Both the position numbers and the translations under genes were made by a program. The notes beneath the pieces are model-generated. The model worked only from the letters and a program-made list of their open reading frames with translations, was not told the origin of the DNA and did no database searches. Of a DNA stretch of 64,000 bases, positions 54,169 through 62,726 are shown piece after piece (within the stretch, counting starts at the first letter, position 1; the number at the start of each line of letters is the position of its first letter). The DNA comes from Arthrobacter sp. 131MFCol6.1 (lineage in GTDB: Bacteria; Actinomycetota; Actinomycetes; Actinomycetales; Micrococcaceae). Location of the stretch: NCBI RefSeq assembly GCF_000374925.1, contig NZ_KB895541.1, positions 1,180,122 through 1,244,121 on the forward strand. Reading direction: 5' to 3'.

Positions 54169-54672
54169 ATGACCGAAACACCCCGCAGATTCGACCCCAC
54201 CAATCCAGACGACGCCCCCACCACCCAGTACGCGGAGGCAGCTGACGCCACAACCGGCCCCGGGTCCGCCGAGCAGGTCCCCGGCACCGATGGCCCGGCG
54301 GGCAGCACCGATGTGGCCGCCACGACGGCGGGACGCGCCGAACCCTCCCGTGCCGAGGCACCCACGGAGCCGGCTCCCGCCCGCGCACCGGAAACGCGCC
54401 AGGTCACCCGTGCCGGAATGGTCTGGGCCGCGGTTGCCTGCGCACTGGTGGTGCTGATCCTGCTGATCGCGTTCATCCTGCAGAACCAGGAATACGTGCA
54501 GGTGAAGTTCTTTGGCCTCGAAGGCGCGGTCCCGCTCGGCATCGCGTTGTTCATCGCGGCAGTCGGCGGCGGAGTGCTGGTCGCCATCGCCGGAGCCGCC
54601 CGCATTATCCAGCTCCGGCTCGCCGCTCACCGTATCCGCCGCCAGTCGAGCCCGGGCACCCGCACGCGCTGA
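54169..54672 (+). CDS. LapA-like (DUF1049) membrane protein
   Basis: The 167-residue protein has a disordered Ala/Pro/Glu-rich N-terminal half. Two membrane helices follow (VWAAVACALVVLILLIAFIL and IALFIAAVGGGVLVAIAG), separated by QNQEYVQVKFFGLEGAVPLG, the hallmark of the LapA_dom/DUF1049 family. A basic tail (RIIQLRLAAHRIRRQ) ends it. The family role in Gram-positives is not known. The ATG at 54169 has AAAGG ten bases upstream. Confidence 0.85.
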   Translation: MTETPRRFDPTNPDDAPTTQYAEAADATTGPGSAEQVPGTDGPAGSTDVAATTAGRAEPSRAEAPTEPAPARAPETRQVTRAGMVWAAVACALVVLILLIAFILQNQEYVQVKFFGLEGAVPLGIALFIAAVGGGVLVAIAGAARIIQLRLAAHRIRRQSSPGTRTR

Positions 54673-54710
54673 CGCTGACGCTGACGCCGCCAGGCGCTAC
54701 CCTCTTTTCC

Positions 54711-55388
54711 ATGCGCGAAGCAGAACTCCGGACCCAGGCAACCATCACCACCGCCGCGGCGGACTGGCCCGATGTCGAGCGTCTCTTCGGCGTCCGCGGC
54801 GAACCCTCACGCTGCTGGTGCCGGTTCTTCGCCTTGACCGGCCCCCAGTGGTCCGCGTCCACCCCGGATGAGCGGAAGAACCAGTTGCGGGAGAAGTTCG
54901 GCGGCGGCCAGCCGGAGCCAGGGGTCCTGGCCTTCCGCGACGGGAATCCCGTGGGCTGGTGCGCCGTCGAGCCCCGCGGGTGCTACCCAAGGATCCTGCG
55001 CTCGAAGGTGCTGGCGTCGGCCCCCGACGCCGCCAAGGATCCCGGCGGGCACCAGGTATGGTCCGTCAGTTGCTTTGTGGTCTCCCCCGGCCACCGGCGG
55101 ACCGGCGTGGCGGGAGCGCTGCTTGCCGCCGCCGTCGAACACGCCCTCGCGCACGGCGCAACCGTAGTGGAGGGATATCCGGTCGACCCCGCGCAACGGC
55201 CCAAGGCCGGCCCGGCGGATCTCTACCACGGCACCTTGGGGCTCTTTTTGGCGGCCGGCTTCACAGTGGTCAGCAATCCAGTGGTCAGCAATCCAGTGGT
55301 CAGCAATCCAGTGGTCAGCAACGCGGTGCCGGGACGCGCCGTCGTCCGTCTGACGGTGCCCCCGCCCGGCGGGGACCGCGGGCGCTAG
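54711..55388 (+). CDS. GNAT family N-acetyltransferase with repeat-expanded C-terminus
   Basis: The 225-residue protein has a GNAT acetyl-CoA site (SCFVVSPGHRRTGVAGALLAA) and a downstream strand VVEGYPVDPAQRPKAGPADL. Near the end a 15-bp DNA unit is repeated four times (55266-55325), giving VVSNP x3 then VVSNA inside the segment AAGFTVV...RAVVRLTV. This splits the expected last strand pair and may be a flexible loop. The substrate is unknown. The end overlaps the map stop by 4 bp (convergent). Confidence 0.88.
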   Translation: MREAELRTQATITTAAADWPDVERLFGVRGEPSRCWCRFFALTGPQWSASTPDERKNQLREKFGGGQPEPGVLAFRDGNPVGWCAVEPRGCYPRILRSKVLASAPDAAKDPGGHQVWSVSCFVVSPGHRRTGVAGALLAAAVEHALAHGATVVEGYPVDPAQRPKAGPADLYHGTLGLFLAAGFTVVSNPVVSNPVVSNPVVSNAVPGRAVVRLTVPPPGGDRGR

Positions 55389-56152
55389 GGCAGGGTCAGG
55401 ATCACCGGCCCGTCGGCGGTGATGGCCACGGTGTGCTCGCTGTGCGCGGCGCGGCGGCCGTTCGCTGAGCGGAGGGTCCATTCGTCGTCGTCATGGTAGT
55501 AGTCGTCTTTGCGGCCGAGAATCAGCATCGGTTCGATGGCGATGACCAGGCCCTCGGTCAGTTTGATGCCGCGGCCGGGACGTCCGTCGTTGGGAACGGG
55601 CGGCTCGGCGTGCATGGTCCGGCCGATGCCGTGGCCGCCGTGGTCGGCGAGCAGCCCGTAGCCTGCCCGGCGCGCCGCCCCGCCTATCGCGTAGGCGAGA
55701 TCCCCCATCTTGTTCCCGATCCTTGCCGCGTCGATCCCCCTCGCCAGGGCGGCGTCCGTGGCGTCAATGAGGGCCTGGTCCACCGGGTCCGCGGTCCCCA
55801 CGATGAAGCTGATGGCCGCATCGCCGCACCACCCGGCCAGGAAGGCGCCGCAGTCCACGCTCAGGAGGTCCCCGTCCTGGAGCCGGTACTCGTTGGGGAT
55901 GCCGTGCACGACGGCGTCGTTGACGGACGTGCAGATGACCCCGGGAAACGGCACTGATGCCCAGCGCGGCCGGTAGTTCAGGAACGCCGGGGTGGCTCCG
56001 GCGTCGGCGATTGACGCTGCGGCGACATCGTCCAGCTCCTTGAGCGAAACGCCGACGGCGGCCGCCTCCCGGACCCGGGCGAGGGTGGTGGCGACCACCC
56101 GGCCGGCCTCGCGCATCAGTGCGATCTCTTCGGGACTCTTGATCATGGACAT
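55385..56152 (-). CDS. map: Methionine aminopeptidase, type I
   Basis: Map removes initiator methionine after deformylation by Def, which is also encoded in this window. The 255-residue protein has the metal ligands in SVDCGAFLAGWCGDAA (two Asp), HGGHGIGRTMHAEP (His), VIAIEPML (Glu) and AAHSEHTVAI (Glu), and the His in VVHGIPNE. The ATG at 56152 has GGAAGGG six bases upstream. The open frame runs on for another 700 codons, but that part is antisense to the alkylation-repair and mannosyltransferase region and is not coding. Confidence 0.97.
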   Translation of the reverse strand: MSMIKSPEEIALMREAGRVVATTLARVREAAAVGVSLKELDDVAAASIADAGATPAFLNYRPRWASVPFPGVICTSVNDAVVHGIPNEYRLQDGDLLSVDCGAFLAGWCGDAAISFIVGTADPVDQALIDATDAALARGIDAARIGNKMGDLAYAIGGAARRAGYGLLADHGGHGIGRTMHAEPPVPNDGRPGRGIKLTEGLVIAIEPMLILGRKDDYYHDDDEWTLRSANGRRAAHSEHTVAITADGPVILTLP

Positions 56153-56230
56153 GGCATTCCCTTCCGACGCGGAGCCGCGGCTTGCTGGATTCAACTCTAA
56201 AGCCCGCCGCGGCATGTCTACAGTGGCCTC

Positions 56231-56914
56231 ATGACCACCACGGAACTGATTGACGCGATCCGCGGCAGCCTGCAAGCTGCTGCCGATCCTGGGCGCGCCG
56301 CCGGGGCACAGGCTTACATGAAATCGCAGATGCCGTCCCTGGGCGTGAGGGTTCCCGAAGTCCGCAGCATAGTCAGGGCCGCGGCCGCGGACCACCCGCC
56401 GGCCAGCCTGGCGGGACTGCAGTCCACGGTGCTCGCGCTGTGGCGCAACGCAAGCCACCGTGAGGAACGCTACGCCGCGATCGAGCTCACGGGACTCAAG
56501 CCCGCTGCCGGGGAACTGAGCATGCTGGCCATTTATGAGGAAATCATCCGCACCGGAGCCTGGTGGGACCTGGTGGACGGGGTGGCGCACCGGTTGGGCG
56601 CCCTGTTGCAGGCCCACCGGGCGGAACTGACGCCGGTGCTGGAACGCTGGAGCCGGGATGAGGACTTCTGGGTCCGGCGGGCCGCCATCACCGCACAGCT
56701 GGGGGCGAAGGCCGCCACGGACACGGCCCTCCTGGCCGCTGTGATCGAGGCCAACCTCGACGATCGGGAGTTCTTCATCCGCAAGGCGATCGGGTGGGCG
56801 CTGCGCCAATACGCCAGGACGGATCCGGCCTGGGTGCGGGCGTTCGTGCGGCGGCATGCCGACGAGCTCAGTGCGCTCTCGCGCAAGGAAGCGCTCAGGA
56901 ACCTGCCGGCCTAG
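56231..56914 (+). CDS. AlkD-type DNA alkylation repair protein
   Basis: This is a 227-residue all-helical HEAT-like repeat glycosylase that removes N3- and N7-alkyl purines. The family residues appear in GAWWDLVDGVAHRLG, WSRDEDFWVRRAAITAQLG and REFFIRKAIGWALRQYA, including the Trp/Asp/Arg set used for lesion binding. It is divergent from map and convergent with the mannosyltransferase gene, with stops overlapping in CTAG. Confidence 0.9.
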   Translation: MTTTELIDAIRGSLQAAADPGRAAGAQAYMKSQMPSLGVRVPEVRSIVRAAAADHPPASLAGLQSTVLALWRNASHREERYAAIELTGLKPAAGELSMLAIYEEIIRTGAWWDLVDGVAHRLGALLQAHRAELTPVLERWSRDEDFWVRRAAITAQLGAKAATDTALLAAVIEANLDDREFFIRKAIGWALRQYARTDPAWVRAFVRRHADELSALSRKEALRNLPA

Positions 56915-58518
56915 ATGATCGGCCGCGTGGTGACCGGCTCGTCCGACTTGGTGAACAGCAGCTTGGTCTTCGGGTCCAGGAAGATCAGGTACAGCGCGAA
57001 CAGCAACGCGATGATCGCCGCGGCGTTGCGGGCCAGCGCAAGGGCCAGGCCCAGGTCCGCGGTCTGCAGGTACGGGAAGACATCGAGCTGGTCCGAGATC
57101 GCGTAGACCATGAAGAAGGACACGATGAAGTACAGCGCCTTGACCTGCCAGTCGTCGCGGATGCCCGTGACGGCGAAAAGCGGGATGAGCCAGACGATGT
57201 ACCAGGACTGGATCATCGGGGACAGCAGCACGACGGCGGCGAACGCCAGGGTGAGCCGGCGCATCAGGCGGTCGTAGTCGCCGCGGAAGATCTGCCAGGC
57301 GACGATCCCGACGGCGAGCAGCTTGCCGGCGTCGAACGCCCACTTTGCCAGCCCCCAGCCGTCGAGCCCGAAGGCGTTGGAGATGGAGGCCACGATCAGG
57401 CCCACCAGGCCGACGGGCGCGTACCAGATCCAGATGCTGCCCGGGGCGGACAGCCCGTTGATCCAGCCGAAACCGAAGCCATTGACCCGGCTCATGAGAT
57501 ACAGCAGGGCCAGGCTGAGGCCGGCCGTGAGGGCCCAGAAGACGAACTTTCGTGGCCAGCTTGCACCCTTGCCCGCCCAGAGCAGGCCGATGAACGGCAG
57601 GAAGACCACCGTGATGGGTTTGACGGAGATGGAGAGTGTGACCAGCACGATTCCGAGGATGACCCGGCGCGTGGCGCAGTAATAGAGGCCGGCCAGGGCC
57701 AGGCCGATCATGAGGGCGTCGTTGTGGACGCTGGCGATGAAGTTGGTGAGGAACAGCGGGTTGGCCGCCGTCAGCCACAGGGCCCGGTTCGGGTTCACGC
57801 CGTGCAGCTCGGCCAGTTTGGGCACGTAGATCACGCAGAGGACCACGCCCACCAGGGCCGCGATCCGGAACAGCATGATGCTGCCTTCGGGGTGCACGTT
57901 GGTGGCCCAGACCACGAACTGTTCGATCCACAGGAAGAGCTGCCCGTACGGGACGGGGGCTTCGGTCCACATTCTGTCGGCGCCCAGCTGGAAGTAGTTG
58001 GACAGCGCCGAAATGCCGTTTTCGTAGGGGTTGAAGCCCTCCACCATGAGCCGGCCCTGGCCGATGTACGCGTAGACGTCGCGGCTGAACAGCGGCACGG
58101 AGAACATCAGCGGCAGCCCCCACGCCACCGTCGCCTGGAGCGTGGCCTTGCGGGCGCCGGCCCCCCAGACCCGGACGCGCTGGCCGAGCCGCAGCCAGGC
58201 GCGGACCAGCAGCATGCCGCCGAAGGCCAGCAGGACAATGCAGAGGGCGACGCCCAAGGCCTCGGTGCGCATCCAGATGAACAGCGGGACGCGGCGGAGT
58301 TCGGACGCGGGGGCAAGCCACCCGACGCCGATCGAACCGATCGTCATGAACAGGGAGCCCAGGAACCCGGCAAGGATCGGGGACCGCGGGTTGTCGACGT
58401 CGCCGGCGGCCTCCCCCTCAGGGGAGGCCGCAGTCCGGGCAGACGCAGAGGGGCGGGACGTGGACGGGCTGGACGTACCGGCAGCCGTTTCCCCCGCCGC
58501 AGGCACAGGCGCCGTCAT
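56911..58518 (-). CDS. Polyprenol-phosphomannose-dependent alpha-1,6-mannosyltransferase (MptB-like)
   Basis: This GT-C type membrane glycosyltransferase is expected to extend the lipomannan/lipoarabinomannan core using polyprenyl-phosphate mannose outside the membrane. The 534-residue protein has about twelve hydrophobic helices. The loop SRDVYAYIGQGRLMVEGFNP holds the conserved acidic residue and matches the MptA/MptB family, as does ANPLFLTNFIASVHNDALM. The N-terminal 45 residues are disordered. The ATG at 58518 is the best start but its ribosome site is weak. Confidence 0.85.
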   Translation of the reverse strand: MTAPVPAAGETAAGTSSPSTSRPSASARTAASPEGEAAGDVDNPRSPILAGFLGSLFMTIGSIGVGWLAPASELRRVPLFIWMRTEALGVALCIVLLAFGGMLLVRAWLRLGQRVRVWGAGARKATLQATVAWGLPLMFSVPLFSRDVYAYIGQGRLMVEGFNPYENGISALSNYFQLGADRMWTEAPVPYGQLFLWIEQFVVWATNVHPEGSIMLFRIAALVGVVLCVIYVPKLAELHGVNPNRALWLTAANPLFLTNFIASVHNDALMIGLALAGLYYCATRRVILGIVLVTLSISVKPITVVFLPFIGLLWAGKGASWPRKFVFWALTAGLSLALLYLMSRVNGFGFGWINGLSAPGSIWIWYAPVGLVGLIVASISNAFGLDGWGLAKWAFDAGKLLAVGIVAWQIFRGDYDRLMRRLTLAFAAVVLLSPMIQSWYIVWLIPLFAVTGIRDDWQVKALYFIVSFFMVYAISDQLDVFPYLQTADLGLALALARNAAAIIALLFALYLIFLDPKTKLLFTKSDEPVTTRPII

Positions 58519-58686
58519 GTCAGGATCGTCCAATCTGTTGTGGGCCACAATTCCGCCCACAGCCGGCCGCATTGTCCGGCCCGGGGCGCCGCGTTGAAGA
58601 AATAAGTGCCGAAATAATTCGGCGGCCGCGTATTCGAAATCCTAGCACCGGACGGCTCTGTGGCGTCGGAACGGTAGGCTGGGCGG

Positions 58687-59319
58687 GTGCCTATTACTAA
58701 CGAACGCATCGTCTGGATCGACTGCGAAATGACCGGCCTGGACACCAAGAATGATGCCCTTATCGAGGTGGCCGCCCTGGTCACCGATTCGGAGCTCAAC
58801 ATCCTGGGAGACGGGGTCGACGTCGTGATCAAGCCCGACGACGCCGCGCTGGCCCAGATGAACGACTTTGTCCGCGACATGCACACGCGCTCTGGCCTGC
58901 TGGCGGAGCTTCCGCACGGCAAGACGATGGCCGAAGCGCAGGCAGCCGTGCTCGCCTACATCAAGAAATGGGTGCCGGACCCGCGGAAGGCCCCGCTCGG
59001 CGGCAACTCGGTGGGCACCGACCGCGTGTTCCTTGTCCGCGACATGCCCGACGTGGTGGAGCACCTGCATTACAGGGTGATCGACGTCAGCACCATCAAG
59101 GAACTCTCCCGCCGCTGGTTTGCCCGGGCCTATTTCCAGTCCCCCGCCAAGCTGGGCGGCCACCGGGCACTCGGAGACATCAAGGACTCCATCGACGAAC
59201 TCCGGTATTACCGTGAGGCCGTGTTTGTCCCCGCGCCGGGCCCGGACAGTGCCACGGCGCAGCGGATCGCCAAGCGCGTCATGGGCGGCGAAGCAGCCGA
59301 GCCCACCCCGGCCGGTTAG
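58687..59319 (+). CDS. orn: Oligoribonuclease
   Basis: Orn degrades 2-5 nt RNAs, the last step of mRNA decay, and clears pGpG from c-di-GMP turnover. The 210-residue DEDDh exonuclease has IVWIDCEMTGLD (Asp, Glu), DVSTIKELSRRW and GGHRALGDIKDSIDELRYYR (His, Asp). A short Pro/Ala-rich tail follows. The GTG start at 58687 gives the usual MPITNERIVWIDCE-type N-terminus. Confidence 0.97.
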   Translation: MPITNERIVWIDCEMTGLDTKNDALIEVAALVTDSELNILGDGVDVVIKPDDAALAQMNDFVRDMHTRSGLLAELPHGKTMAEAQAAVLAYIKKWVPDPRKAPLGGNSVGTDRVFLVRDMPDVVEHLHYRVIDVSTIKELSRRWFARAYFQSPAKLGGHRALGDIKDSIDELRYYREAVFVPAPGPDSATAQRIAKRVMGGEAAEPTPAG

Positions 59320-59368
59320 CGGCCGCACACCCTCGCCCTCGCTGCGGGGCCGATGAAACGTCGCCGGG

Positions 59369-59399
59369 ACGTGGCGCAGAAAAGTAATCTGCGCCACGT
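59369..59399 (+). terminator. Perfect 11-bp palindrome after orn
   Basis: ACGTGGCGCAG and CTGCGCCACGT surround the A-rich loop AAAAGTAAT, 50 bp after orn, and T residues follow. It is a probable orn terminator. The A/T-rich stretch 59400-59517 behind it should hold the tRNA-His promoter, but no clear hexamers are seen. Confidence 0.7.
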
Positions 59400-59517
59400 T
59401 TCGCGGAAATTTTGGCGAAAATCGCAAAAGTGGCAAAACCACCACCAAACAGCAGGTAAGCTATTTGTCGTTGCCTTTCCAGCCAGCCGGTTCGCCGGAG
59501 GGCCTGATATGGCACAT

Positions 59518-59591
59518 GGTGGGCGTAGCTCAGTTGGCAGAGCGCCTGGTTGTGGTCCAGGAGGTCGCGGGTTCAACCCCCGTCGCTCACC
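59518..59591 (+). tRNA. tRNA-His (anticodon GTG)
   Basis: Acceptor GTGGGCG/CGCTCAC, with the extra G at position -1 (59518) pairing to discriminator C (59591) as required for histidine. The anticodon stem CCTGG/CCAGG encloses TTGTGGT (anticodon GTG). T arm GCGGGTTCAACCCCCGT. CCA is not encoded. Confidence 0.97.
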
Positions 59592-59627
59592 CTCATGAAG
59601 GACGGCAGTGATTGTCCGACCTTTTCC

Positions 59628-59659
59628 AAAGGCCGCACCGGTTATCCGGTGCGGCCTTT
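59628..59659 (+). terminator. Terminator after tRNA-His
   Basis: AAAGGCCGCACCGG and CCGGTGCGGCCTTT pair perfectly around TTAT, followed by GTTGT. It lies 36 bp past the tRNA and just upstream of the acyl-CoA dehydrogenase start. Confidence 0.88.
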
Positions 59660-59684
59660 GTTGTCTGTATGGGAAGGAATCGCA

Positions 59685-60839
59685 GTGAAGCGCAAGCTCT
59701 TTGAAGAAGACCACGAGATGTTCCGTGAGATGGCCGCCGAGTTCAATGCGCGCGCCGTCGCTCCCCACTACACCCAGTGGGACGAGGACCACATGATGTC
59801 CCGGGAACTGTGGTCCGCGGCCGGCGAGCAGGGCCTGCTGGGCCTGGCCGTGCCGGAAGAGTTCGGCGGCATGGGGATGTCCGACTACCGCTTCCGGACA
59901 GTGCTCGACGAAGAATTCGCCAGGAGCAACCACCTCGCGGTCGGTCTGGCCTTCCACCTGCACGATGACATGGTCCTCCCCCACCTGCTGGCCTACGGCT
60001 CCGATGACCTCAAGGCCCGCTGGCTCCCGGGCATGGTCTCCGGCGAAAAGGTCACCTCGGTCGCCTGGACCGAACCGGGGGCCGGCTCCGACCTGCGCGG
60101 CATCCGCACCAAGGCAGTCCGCGACGGCGACGACTGGCTGATCACCGGCCAGAAAACGTTTATCGGCAACGGCATCTCCGGCGACGCCTCCCTGGTCCTG
60201 GCCCGCACCGACGGCGGCACCGGACGCGGAAACCGCGACTCGTTCTCACTTTTCATGGTCCAGAAGGGTGAGGGCTACAACACCGGCAAGCAGCTGGACA
60301 AAATGGGCCTCAAAGCCTCCGACACGGCCGAGCTGTTCTTCGACAACGTCCGTGTCCCGCACGCCGACCTCGTCGGCGAGGAGGGCAAGGGCCTGCAGTA
60401 CGCGGCCGAACAGCTCCCCCAGGGCCGGCTGGCCATCGCCGTGGCAAGCTCCGCCGTCGTGCGCGCCACCTACGAGGCGACTGTCCGCTACACGAAGGAC
60501 CGCAACGCGTTCGGCGAGCGGATCATCGATTTCCAGAACAGCCGCTTCGAACTGGCCGACATCCTCACGGAGGTCGAGGTCACCGAAGCATACGTGGACC
60601 AGGCCATCCTGGCGTTCAACGCCGGAGAGCTCGATGCCGCAGGCGCTGCCCGTGCCAAACTGTGGGCGTCCGAGCGCGCCAAGTCCGTCACGGACCGCTG
60701 CCTGCAGCTGCACGGCGGCTACGGCTACATCATGGAATACCCGGTGGCCCAGGCCTACCTCGCCGCCCGGCTGCTGACGATCTTCGGCGGCACCAACGAA
60801 ATCATGCGCGACGTCGTCGGCCGCACCATCGCCGGCTGA
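59685..60839 (+). CDS. Acyl-CoA dehydrogenase
   Basis: This FAD-dependent enzyme introduces the alpha-beta double bond in acyl-CoA in beta-oxidation or amino-acid breakdown. The 384-residue protein has VTSVAWTEPGAGSDLRGI (FAD/substrate site), LDKMGLKASDTAELFFDNVR, and the C-terminal LQLHGGYGYIMEYPVAQA with GGTNEIMRDVVGR. The GTG at 59685 has AAGGA six bases upstream. The longer frame that starts inside the tRNA is rejected. It is 40 bp upstream of def. Confidence 0.95.
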   Translation: MKRKLFEEDHEMFREMAAEFNARAVAPHYTQWDEDHMMSRELWSAAGEQGLLGLAVPEEFGGMGMSDYRFRTVLDEEFARSNHLAVGLAFHLHDDMVLPHLLAYGSDDLKARWLPGMVSGEKVTSVAWTEPGAGSDLRGIRTKAVRDGDDWLITGQKTFIGNGISGDASLVLARTDGGTGRGNRDSFSLFMVQKGEGYNTGKQLDKMGLKASDTAELFFDNVRVPHADLVGEEGKGLQYAAEQLPQGRLAIAVASSAVVRATYEATVRYTKDRNAFGERIIDFQNSRFELADILTEVEVTEAYVDQAILAFNAGELDAAGAARAKLWASERAKSVTDRCLQLHGGYGYIMEYPVAQAYLAARLLTIFGGTNEIMRDVVGRTIAG

Positions 60840-60879
60840 CCGGCCGCGACTCCACCAGCACCCGAGGAACTTTTCTGAT

Positions 60880-61452
60880 ATGACCGTCCTGCCCATCACG
60901 ATCTGGGGCGAGCCCGTGCTGCACCGCCGGGCCGCGGAAGTCGAAGTCTTCGACGACGAGCTCCGCACCCTGATCGCCGACATGTTCGAGACCAACGACG
61001 CCGCCAACGGCGTCGGGCTGGCGGCCCCCCAGGTGGGGGTCGGCAAGCGGCTCTTCGTGTACAAGTACGACAACGACGACGGCGCCCCGCCCACCGGCGT
61101 CGTGGTCAACCCTGTCCTGACACTTTCCAAGGTCTCCGGCGCCCTCCCGGACCCCGACGAGGAAGAGGAGGGCTGCCTGTCGTTCCCCGGTGGCCAGTAT
61201 CCGCTCAAGCGGGCCGAATGGGCGAGGGTCCAGGGCTTCGACGGGGACGGGAAGCCGGTGGAATTCGAGGCGACCGGCTGGTTCGCCCGGGTCATCCAGC
61301 ATGAGTACGACCACCTCGACGGCAAGCTCTACGTCAACCGGCTGATTGACCGCTATGCGCGCCGGGCCATGAAGCAGGCCAAGCGCAGCGGCTGGGGCGT
61401 TCCCGGCCTGACCTGGATGCCGGGAGTGGACCCGGACCCGTTCGGCCACTGA
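60880..61452 (+). CDS. def: Peptide deformylase
   Basis: Def removes the formyl group from new proteins and works ahead of Map. The 190-residue metalloenzyme has all three motifs: NGVGLAAPQVG, EEGCLSFPGG (Cys ligand) and IQHEYDHLDG (two His ligands and catalytic Glu). A basic tail (RRAMKQAKRSGWGVP) follows. It may be co-transcribed with the acyl-CoA dehydrogenase gene. Confidence 0.97.
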   Translation: MTVLPITIWGEPVLHRRAAEVEVFDDELRTLIADMFETNDAANGVGLAAPQVGVGKRLFVYKYDNDDGAPPTGVVVNPVLTLSKVSGALPDPDEEEEGCLSFPGGQYPLKRAEWARVQGFDGDGKPVEFEATGWFARVIQHEYDHLDGKLYVNRLIDRYARRAMKQAKRSGWGVPGLTWMPGVDPDPFGH

Positions 61453-61517
61453 CGGCCGGGGCCAGCTGGATGCTGGCGGGGATGGTGGAAGACCGGCGGG
61501 CTGGCGCCCGGCCGGGG

Positions 61518-62228
61518 TCAGTTCCCCGGGGTCCGGTCGACGGCGGCCAGGATGGCGGCGCCGAGCTCGGCCGGCCTGGTGAACTGCGGCCAGTGGCCGG
61601 TGGGCAGGTCCACGTAGTCGACCTCGCGGATCCGTCCGAGCTCGGCCACGTACGGGTGGCCGCCGGCAATCATTTCCTTCAGCATCGCGGACGGGAATTC
61701 GCAGGCGATGACGGTGACCGGGACCGCGTAGCGGCGTTCATCCGTGAGCTGCTGCCGGTCCTGGGCCACGCCGCGGGGCTGCGGGATGGCACGGGCACGG
61801 AACATGGCGCGCAGCTCGTCGGTCAGGTCAGTGAGGTCCTCGTCCTCGAAGAGCTCCCACGGCGGCAGCGGCACGTCGTCGCCGTCGGCCGGAAGTTCGT
61901 CATTGATGACCCCGCCCTCCCCCAGTGGCCCGCTGTCCACGTAGATTGCCCGGGCCACCCGGTCCGGGCGGGCATCGACGGCGCCGTGGATGATGGCTCC
62001 GCCGCCGGAGTGGCCCACCAGGACCACCGGGGCGTCGAAGGAATCGATCTTCGCCACGACGGCGTCGATGTGGGTGCGCAGGCCGATGCCGGCGCGCGGC
62101 GCATCGGCCGACTCCAGTCCCGGCAATGTCAGCGGGTAGATCTTGTGCCCGGCCGCGGTCAGCGGCGGGGTGACGTCCGCCCACGACGAGGCGTCCAACC
62201 AGAATCCGGGTACGAGGATGATGTCCAT
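61518..62228 (-). CDS. Alpha/beta hydrolase
   Basis: This 236-residue serine hydrolase has IILVPGFWLDASSWADV (oxyanion region), the nucleophile elbow VLVGHSGGGAIIHG, and the C-terminal histidine in LPTGHWPQF. A lid region lies around residues 110-160. It has no signal peptide. The substrate is unknown. The start is 9 bp after the stop of the DUF1579-like gene, so they are one transcript. Confidence 0.9.
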   Translation of the reverse strand: MDIILVPGFWLDASSWADVTPPLTAAGHKIYPLTLPGLESADAPRAGIGLRTHIDAVVAKIDSFDAPVVLVGHSGGGAIIHGAVDARPDRVARAIYVDSGPLGEGGVINDELPADGDDVPLPPWELFEDEDLTDLTDELRAMFRARAIPQPRGVAQDRQQLTDERRYAVPVTVIACEFPSAMLKEMIAGGHPYVAELGRIREVDYVDLPTGHWPQFTRPAELGAAILAAVDRTPGN

Positions 62229-62237
62229 GCCGGTACC

Positions 62238-62696
62238 CTACCGGTGGAGTTCCAGCTCCACCACCTGATAGGGGTCCTCGCCCGGGACGAGGTTGTGCAT
62301 GGTGATGCGTCCGCCCGGGCCATCCGCCGGGTGCAGGTGGATCTGCCAGCCCCAGTCCGGGCCGGGCGGCGCCGGATAGGAGCCGTTGAGCCGGAGGACA
62401 CCATCGGCGCCCACCGTGCCGGAGAACTGCATCAGCGCCTTGCCCGTGTGCCAGGAGTCCGCCCACACCGCGGTGGCGGGATCCGCGTCGGACGCCCCGC
62501 CGGCCAGGAGCAACAGGCCTTCCTGCGGGTTCTCACCGTCTGACCAGGTGTAGGCGACACTCGCGAAGTGCGCCGCGGTCACCTTCACCGTGGCGGTGGC
62601 CGCCGAACCCTTGTACTCGTCTGTGGGCATGAGCCGCAAGCGGTTTTGTCCCTGCCAGGTGCCAAGGATCGGTGTTACGTATTTCACAATGTCCAT
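62238..62696 (-). CDS. DUF1579-like hypothetical protein
   Basis: The 152-residue soluble protein looks like a small beta barrel: LGTWQGQNRLRLMP, then AYTWSDGENPQEGLLLLAG, FSGTVGADGVLRLNGSYPAP and WGWQIHLHPAD. The ILGTWQG start and the pattern of strands suggest a DUF1579-like or lipocalin-like fold. No catalytic residues are evident. It is co-directional with the hydrolase gene, 9 bp apart. Confidence 0.75.
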   Translation of the reverse strand: MDIVKYVTPILGTWQGQNRLRLMPTDEYKGSAATATVKVTAAHFASVAYTWSDGENPQEGLLLLAGGASDADPATAVWADSWHTGKALMQFSGTVGADGVLRLNGSYPAPPGPDWGWQIHLHPADGPGGRITMHNLVPGEDPYQVVELELHR

Positions 62697-62726
62697 GCTG
62701 CAGTCTACTGATCCAGTCGATCCCGC

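Noticed and set aside
56153..58321. Upstream extension of the map reading frame for about 720 codons
   Set aside because: The extension runs antisense to the AlkD gene and out of frame through the mannosyltransferase gene; Map is complete from 56152 with a good ribosome site.
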